The position numbers and the translations under genes were made by a program. A stretch of DNA of 54,396 nt from Leptospira sp. (GTDB lineage Bacteria > Spirochaetota > Leptospiria > Leptospirales > Leptospiraceae), in NCBI GenBank assembly GCA_027531445.1, contig JAPZRK010000103.1, positions 1 to 54,396 of the forward strand. The letters run 5' to 3'. Positions 49,947-54,396 of the stretch are shown here, piece by piece. Numbering within the stretch: the first letter of the stretch is position 1; the number at the start of each line of letters is the position of its first letter. The notes under the pieces were generated by a model, which made no database searches, was not told the origin of the DNA, and was given only the letters and a program-made list of their open reading frames with translations.

Positions 49947-50986
49947 GAATCAGACGCTCGATAGCACAGCTTATTTTTTCTTTACCTGAGAATTGGATCT
50001 ATACTCTATTTGGTGGAGCTACTTTCCAAGAAGGTGGTCCACTCGATCCACAATGCCAACTAGCAGCAAACCTTGCCCGTATACTTCCAAAGTTACACAC
50101 ACTGCCTCCCACCAAAGCAAGAAGACTTTTTGCAGACAACATTCAAATCTTTGATGAGCCACCTATATCTGTTAGTCATATTGAAGACAAGCTCATCCCC
50201 ACACCTTCTGCATCTTTTGTTCCTGTCCGACTTTATAATGCTCACCCACAACGAGGGAATCTGCCGATTGTCCTCTACTTCCATGGTGGAGGACTCACCA
50301 TTGGTTCCATTGAGACTCACGATGCACTTTGTCGCAGACTTGCTTACTATGCAAAGGTGATCGTTGTTTCGGTGGATTACAGGCTCGCTCCTGAGCACCC
50401 TTATCCCTCTGCCATTGACGATGCCTTTCTTGCCTACCAATACGTTCGTAACAGTGCTTATCTTTTTGGCGGATCACCTAGCGAGATAGCAGTCGCTGGG
50501 GATAGTGCAGGAGCACTCCTTGCAACATCAGTCTGTTACAGGGCAAAAATGGAAAAAGTCCCACTTCCGGTCTTCCAAGCCTTGGTTTATCCGATGACGG
50601 ATGTTTCCAAAGAATCAGAATCCTACGAGACACAAGGCGAAAAGTTCGTTCTCACTTCCGAAACAATGCGCTGGTTCATTCAAAATTATCTGCCTAATGT
50701 TGGGGATCGATCGCTTCCGATCAATTCACCTCTTCTCATTGATTCCAAGTTTCTCAAAGGTATGCCACCTGCTTACATTGCAACGGCTGGTTTTGATCCG
50801 CTACGCGATGAAGGAGATGCCTACGCTAAAAAATTGGCAGATGCCGGTGTGAAGGTTACCCACCAAAAATACCCAAATTTAATCCATGGGTATTTGCAGA
50901 TGACTGGACTCATTTTAAAAGCAAAAGAGGCAGAAACCGCGTTCCACCAAGCTATCGCTTCTTTTTTTTCTGCCCGAAAATTCTGA
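49940..50986 (+). CDS. HSL-type alpha/beta-hydrolase (esterase/lipase)
   Basis: The 348-residue protein is a hormone-sensitive-lipase family enzyme. The oxyanion HGGGLTIGS, the nucleophile motif VAGDSAGALLA, the Asp-containing GFDPLRDEGDAYAKKL and the His in NLIHGYLQM are all present in order. The N-terminal about 60 residues form a cap region. The natural substrate is unknown (short-chain esters are typical). It overlaps the DUF2779 gene by seven bases, so all three genes of the WYL operon appear coupled. Confidence 0.9.
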   Translation: MLGIRRSIAQLIFSLPENWIYTLFGGATFQEGGPLDPQCQLAANLARILPKLHTLPPTKARRLFADNIQIFDEPPISVSHIEDKLIPTPSASFVPVRLYNAHPQRGNLPIVLYFHGGGLTIGSIETHDALCRRLAYYAKVIVVSVDYRLAPEHPYPSAIDDAFLAYQYVRNSAYLFGGSPSEIAVAGDSAGALLATSVCYRAKMEKVPLPVFQALVYPMTDVSKESESYETQGEKFVLTSETMRWFIQNYLPNVGDRSLPINSPLLIDSKFLKGMPPAYIATAGFDPLRDEGDAYAKKLADAGVKVTHQKYPNLIHGYLQMTGLILKAKEAETAFHQAIASFFSARKF

Positions 50987-51053
50987 TCGATTCCATTAAT
51001 AATCGACTTCATCTTTTACGATACTATAAAGGAATGAAAGTTCGAGGTATGTC

Positions 51054-51866
51054 ATGACTCATCGTTTTTTAGGATTTTTAATCGCAACCGTTCTCTCCTT
51101 TCTTGCTTTGCCAATTTTAGCAGAAAAGCCTGCATCTCTTACCTTGAAAGACAGAGAATCCCAAAAACAAATTGATGCCCAAAGAGGCGCAGGATTCTCA
51201 GATAATGAAATTGATACATTACACGCTACTATATCCGAACATCTGGCAAAAATGAAAAAATTGCAAGATTTAGGAGTCGATAAAACCGCCGCCCAGTATC
51301 TAAGCCAGACTCCCGAAACCCTTAAAGAATTATTTTTGAAAGATGGTGAGGGCAAACCTTATCTCGAGTTTAAGCTCCCTCAAGGACAGTCCTACATTGA
51401 TTGGCCGAAAGTATACCTTTACGATGGCACTGCCTTTATCTACCCTAACAAAGATTTTACGGAACTAGATAAAATTGTAATGATGTTCAAAAGAGTCAAT
51501 GCTGACGGAACGGTCTATGTAAAAGAAATGCGTCGTTTGATCAACCCTACTCCAAAATCACAAAGCACAGAAAAAGATGAAAAGGGAGAATTTAAAATCG
51601 ATGTAAACTCAGACATTCAACTTGAATATTTCCAAGCACTCACCTCCGATACTATCTGGCCTAACGTTCCGATTCAGAAAGAAGCTGCCAATGTTACGAT
51701 GGTTCTCAATGACCAAAAAGATCCGCTTCCATATGACAAACAGAAGTTGATTATGCAGACTTATAAAAAGATGTTAAGAAAAATTAGCAAGGTAACTGCG
51801 AGAAGACTTAGAAATATGGAATTGGATCAAAAACAGCTAATTACAAAAGTAACTGATTTTAACTAA
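51054..51866 (+). CDS. Hypothetical exported protein
   Basis: The 270-residue protein has a clear signal peptide (MTHRFLGFLIATVLSFLALPILAEKP) followed by a hydrophilic, Lys/Gln-rich helical region (RESQKQIDAQRGAGFSDNE) and a beta-rich middle: GKPYLEFKLPQGQSYIDW, YLYDGTAFIYPNKDF. No named domain is recognised. GAGG seven bases before the ATG supports the start. It probably resides in the periplasm. A short terminator lies after it. Confidence 0.8.
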   Translation: MTHRFLGFLIATVLSFLALPILAEKPASLTLKDRESQKQIDAQRGAGFSDNEIDTLHATISEHLAKMKKLQDLGVDKTAAQYLSQTPETLKELFLKDGEGKPYLEFKLPQGQSYIDWPKVYLYDGTAFIYPNKDFTELDKIVMMFKRVNADGTVYVKEMRRLINPTPKSQSTEKDEKGEFKIDVNSDIQLEYFQALTSDTIWPNVPIQKEAANVTMVLNDQKDPLPYDKQKLIMQTYKKMLRKISKVTARRLRNMELDQKQLITKVTDFN

Positions 51867-51876
51867 AATATAAGAG

Positions 51877-51909
51877 AAAGACAGATCAGAGCTGGATTTG
51901 TCTTTTTTT
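51877..51909 (+). terminator. Terminator after the exported-protein gene
   Basis: AAAGACAGATC (51877-51887) pairs with GATTTGTCTTT (51895-51905) with one G:T wobble and a seven-base loop, followed by T residues. It overlaps the last codons of the convergent 73-residue gene. Confidence 0.75.
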
Positions 51910-52107
51910 CAATAATTGTGAGATAGTCTGTTCCTCGGTGACATACTTTCGTTTGAGGTAGGAGATCGCGTTATTGATAAAGGCAGGTACTCGTTTATCT
52001 GCGTCCAAGAGGTCTAGCTTGGTTTGCATGAGTTCATCAATAGTAGCCAAAGCCAGTTTGCGCTGGCTTTGGTGAAGTTCGAAATCATCTTCTGATAGTA
52101 AGTTCAT
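51886..52107 (-). CDS. Small hypothetical protein, 73 residues
   Basis: This charged helical protein (LDLLDADKRVPAFINNAISYLKRK, Gln/Lys-rich tail) has no recognised family. Its ATG at 52107 overlaps the UMF1 permease's TGA stop by four bases on the same strand, so it is likely translated with it. Helical content and size suggest a small accessory protein. Reality as a gene rests on the tight coupling and lack of alternatives. Confidence 0.62.
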   Translation of the reverse strand: MNLLSEDDFELHQSQRKLALATIDELMQTKLDLLDADKRVPAFINNAISYLKRKYVTEEQTISQLLKKRQIQL

Positions 52108-53453
52108 TCTGAAAACTGATTAGCTGCTTCCACTCCGCGTTTTTCATCAACAAATAGGTTGATTACAAGAGAGATCCCATAGAACAGTGCTACGACTAAA
52201 AAGGCATTCCGAAGGCTTACTACGGTTTGGATGTATCCAAACAAAAACAATCCGACTGCCGCTGCAATCTTACCTGAAAGTCCCCACATCCCAAAAAATT
52301 CTCCTGATTTTGACTCAGGCGAAAAGATTCCTACGAGTGCCCTTGATGCAGACTGTGTGGATCCGAGTCCCATACCGGCAAGAGAAGTAATAAATACAAA
52401 CACCCATTGTATGGTCCAGTTGGTTCCCAAAGCTCCGTTTAAAAGAGCAGTCAAGTCTTGAACAAAATAAATGAGTCCACAGACGGCCAACCAAACCACA
52501 AGTGTGAGATTAAACGTTTTTTTGGCTCCGATGTTGTCTTGCACAACTCCAAAGATAAGCGCACCAATCGCGGCGGAAATCTGAATGAAGATAAACATTA
52601 CTTGTTTGTGTTGCGATTCGATGTGAATTTCTTGTGCACCATAAATGAATGCAAAGGAAATCACAATGGCAAGGGCCGCCATAGTAAAAAACAAAGAGAC
52701 CAAATAGATCATCAAATCCTTAAATCGAGTGGCATCCTTTAACGTTGTGACAACTCGATCGATTCCTATCTTTAAATAGTTCACTTTATTTGACCGACCC
52801 ATAGGAAGGTGTGGCTCTTTTAGAAACAAAAAGGTAGGGATGGCGGCAATCAAAAAGAAAACGGCAGTATACGGACCAACAAGTTTTAGATTATCAAAAT
52901 TTGCGATCGTATAATCACCGAGAGTGGTTGCAAGAACAACAGATCCGATCCCACCAAAGTATCCAATCCCCCATGCATATCCAGAGATTTTACCCAAATC
53001 TTCCTTCGCGCCCAGTGTCGGCAAAAAGCTAGATGCAAAATTTTCACCTGAAGCGAAGAAGAAGTTTGAGATGGCAACAAGTGCAAAGCCCAACCAAATC
53101 ATTCCAGGATTTACATAGTATAATGCGAATGTTGCGATGATACATCCAATATAGCTAGCAAACAAAAACATTTTTTTCGTAGAGGAATAGTCTGTAATGG
53201 CTCCAAAAATCGGACCAGTGAGAACTACAAACAAATAAGAAAGTGCAAGCGACCATGCCCATAATGAGTTCCCATACTGGAAAGGATTGACTGAATTTGG
53301 ATCGGACGGTACGACAAGTTGCGTAAAAATCTCACAATAAACTACACTAATGATCACCGTCGTGTAGGAGGAGTTGGCGAAGTCAAACATACACCATCCG
53401 AAGATTTCGCGGTTTCGACTTTTTTTTCTTTCTGGGCTGAGGTCATTTACCAT
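52104..53453 (-). CDS. UMF1/Atg22-like MFS permease
   Basis: The 449-residue protein has about twelve hydrophobic segments. EIFGWCMFDFANSSYTTVIISVVY is the strong UMF1/Atg22 signature at its N-terminus. Later segments include AITDYSSTKKMFLFASY and LAGMGLGSTQSASRALVGIFSPESKSGEFFGMWGL, also typical. Fungal Atg22 exports vacuolar amino acids; bacterial members are largely uncharacterised. An extended loop follows helix 1 (VPSDPNSVNPFQYGN). It is divergent from the ferredoxin-like gene by 66 bases. Confidence 0.87.
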   Translation of the reverse strand: MVNDLSPERKKSRNREIFGWCMFDFANSSYTTVIISVVYCEIFTQLVVPSDPNSVNPFQYGNSLWAWSLALSYLFVVLTGPIFGAITDYSSTKKMFLFASYIGCIIATFALYYVNPGMIWLGFALVAISNFFFASGENFASSFLPTLGAKEDLGKISGYAWGIGYFGGIGSVVLATTLGDYTIANFDNLKLVGPYTAVFFLIAAIPTFLFLKEPHLPMGRSNKVNYLKIGIDRVVTTLKDATRFKDLMIYLVSLFFTMAALAIVISFAFIYGAQEIHIESQHKQVMFIFIQISAAIGALIFGVVQDNIGAKKTFNLTLVVWLAVCGLIYFVQDLTALLNGALGTNWTIQWVFVFITSLAGMGLGSTQSASRALVGIFSPESKSGEFFGMWGLSGKIAAAVGLFLFGYIQTVVSLRNAFLVVALFYGISLVINLFVDEKRGVEAANQFSE

Positions 53454-53519
53454 AGATATTTCTATTTTTCCTTATCTGGAGTAATTAAAGAGTTTCCATC
53501 CTTTTGAAATTTCTGTCAA

Positions 53520-53762
53520 ATGATAAGTTCAAACGTGGAAGATGGTTTTGATATAAATTCACTGATGAGACCCAAAAGGGTCTGTCTATGTCGTCTTGTC
53601 ACGGAGAAAGAATTGGTGGACGCGATACAGGCTGGAGCCCATACTATTGAGGAATTACGCGAAACTACCAGAGCCTCTACGGGTTGCGGAACTTGCGCGC
53701 AAGCCGTCAACCGCATCCTCCAGCGCGAATTGGAAAATATCTCCCTTAGGAAGTCTCAATGA
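53520..53762 (+). CDS. BFD-like [2Fe-2S]-binding domain protein
   Basis: The 80-residue protein contains the BFD-type [2Fe-2S] ligand set: VCLCRLV supplies two Cys, and GCGTCAQAV supplies the other two, spaced as in bacterioferritin-associated ferredoxin and nitrite-reductase BFD domains. About 20 extra N-terminal residues precede it. It could mobilise iron or donate electrons. It overlaps the following reductase gene by four bases. The ATG at 53520 has no clear ribosome site; an ATG at 53565 is an alternative. Confidence 0.83.
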   Translation: MISSNVEDGFDINSLMRPKRVCLCRLVTEKELVDAIQAGAHTIEELRETTRASTGCGTCAQAVNRILQRELENISLRKSQ

Positions 53763-54396
53763 AGTTATCGATTAACATGGCCATGACTCTGGATGGCAAA
53801 GTGGTTCGTCCAGATGGAAAATGGTATGGTCTCACTTCGAAGGAAGATAAACTCCAAATGGATGTTTATAGATCCCAGTCGGATGCATTGATTTTAGGTA
53901 AAAATTCGATCATCAACGACAATCCTGTAGTCAAAATCCGAGCATTTCCTAACGCTCTCAATCCTCGACCAGTAATCCTCGTCCGAAATGGAACCATCCC
54001 AGGTGACAAACACGTATTCGAAGAGTCAGATCATATACCGCTCGTTATTTGTACAAAAAACAATTTAAAAGAGATTAAAACCGATTTAGAAAATCGGGCA
54101 GAAATCTTTGCGCTCGACTCGGGCGATATCGATCCCAAAAAAGTTACAGGCATTTTAAAAAGGAAAGGTTATAAAAATGTTCTCCTTGAAGGCGGGCCAA
54201 AACTCAATTATTCATTTCTTGATGGAGATCTTGTAGATCGGATCTACATTACTCTTGTCCCTTTTGTCATTGGGAAAAATGGATTGGCTGGAATCGCAGA
54301 CGGTGCTTCTGCTATGTTAGGTTTCGACGAACGTGAATGGGCATTGACAAATTCTGTTGCAAAGGGCAACGAAATCTTTTTAACATATGACAGAAA
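53759..54396 (+). CDS. RibD C-terminal-like reductase (cut by window edge)
   Basis: The visible 212 codons match the dihydrofolate-reductase-like domain of RibD: MAMTLDGKVVRPDGKW, SDALILGKNSIINDNPVV, NVLLEGGPKLNYSF, and DRIYITLVPFVIGKNG. RibD's N-terminal deaminase is absent, so this is a stand-alone reductase such as those acting in riboflavin-like or other pyrimidine reductions. The start at the ATGA overlap is firm. Only the last few residues are likely missing. Confidence 0.85.
   Translation, partial: MKLSINMAMTLDGKVVRPDGKWYGLTSKEDKLQMDVYRSQSDALILGKNSIINDNPVVKIRAFPNALNPRPVILVRNGTIPGDKHVFEESDHIPLVICTKNNLKEIKTDLENRAEIFALDSGDIDPKKVTGILKRKGYKNVLLEGGPKLNYSFLDGDLVDRIYITLVPFVIGKNGLAGIADGASAMLGFDEREWALTNSVAKGNEIFLTYDR

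Noticed and set aside
51034..51057. Seven-codon ORF directly upstream of the exported-protein gene at 51054, ending in an ATGA overlap
   Set aside because: Too short and with no attenuator-like hairpin; no evidence that it is a leader peptide.

Overview
The window looks like chromosomal DNA of a spirochaete of the Leptospira group, probably a saprophytic or environmental species. This is inferred from the gene set and style: moderately AT-rich DNA, many short-spaced or ATGA-overlapping genes on both strands, frequent TTG/GTG starts, and many small lipoproteins with loose spirochaetal lipoboxes ending ...NC, ...SC or ...GC. I found no rRNA, tRNA, CRISPR array, prophage or complete insertion sequence. 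Species-level assignment is not possible by eye.

Layout. 1-5617 (minus): a biotin operon bioD-bioA-bioB, followed in the same direction by a GPH-type sugar/cation symporter, a 59-residue protein and an SGNH-hydrolase lipoprotein cut by the window edge. 5668-15215: mixed housekeeping and accessory genes (cyclic-nucleotide-binding protein, AI-2E-type permease, two EamA/DMT transporters, a divergent RlmL-like methyltransferase, uracil-DNA glycosylase, CoA-transferase, M23 peptidase, GST, CutA, a discoidin-like exported protein). 15221-21218: a divergent cluster with an ATP-grasp protein and a DegT-family protein lacking the PLP lysine on one strand, and an AvtA-type aminotransferase plus a 769-residue membrane-anchored protein on the other. 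21286-25466: a Uma2 pseudogene with one in-frame stop, an exported protein, a Na+/Ca2+ exchanger, dprA and a TPR lipoprotein. 25518-30384: rimI, an SDR, a DUF445 protein, a DUF4143 ATPase lying between direct repeats of the DUF445 gene's 3' end, and two tandem TRL-like lipoproteins.

30715-42927: an isocitrate dehydrogenase carrying Asp-Ile at the cofactor-discriminating positions; a compact two-subunit type IIA topoisomerase that resembles the phage T4 enzyme more than gyrase or Topo IV; a lipoprotein and gltX; then an RsbW-like ATPase, a glycosyltransferase and polA in tight succession. 42981-54396: an acyltransferase coupled to a divergent PiT-like permease, an MFS permease, two lipoproteins, a WYL regulator / DUF2779 nuclease / HSL-type esterase operon, an exported protein, a UMF1-type permease with a 73-residue partner, and a BFD ferredoxin-like protein overlapping a stand-alone RibD-type reductase that runs off the end.

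The most unusual items are the T4-like topoisomerase pair (32265-35771), the lysine-less DegT/ATP-grasp pair (15221-17491), the gene inserted between duplicated flanks (27809-29565), and the WYL-DUF2779 operon (47447-50986). None is proven new. Each has a specific, checkable sequence oddity.
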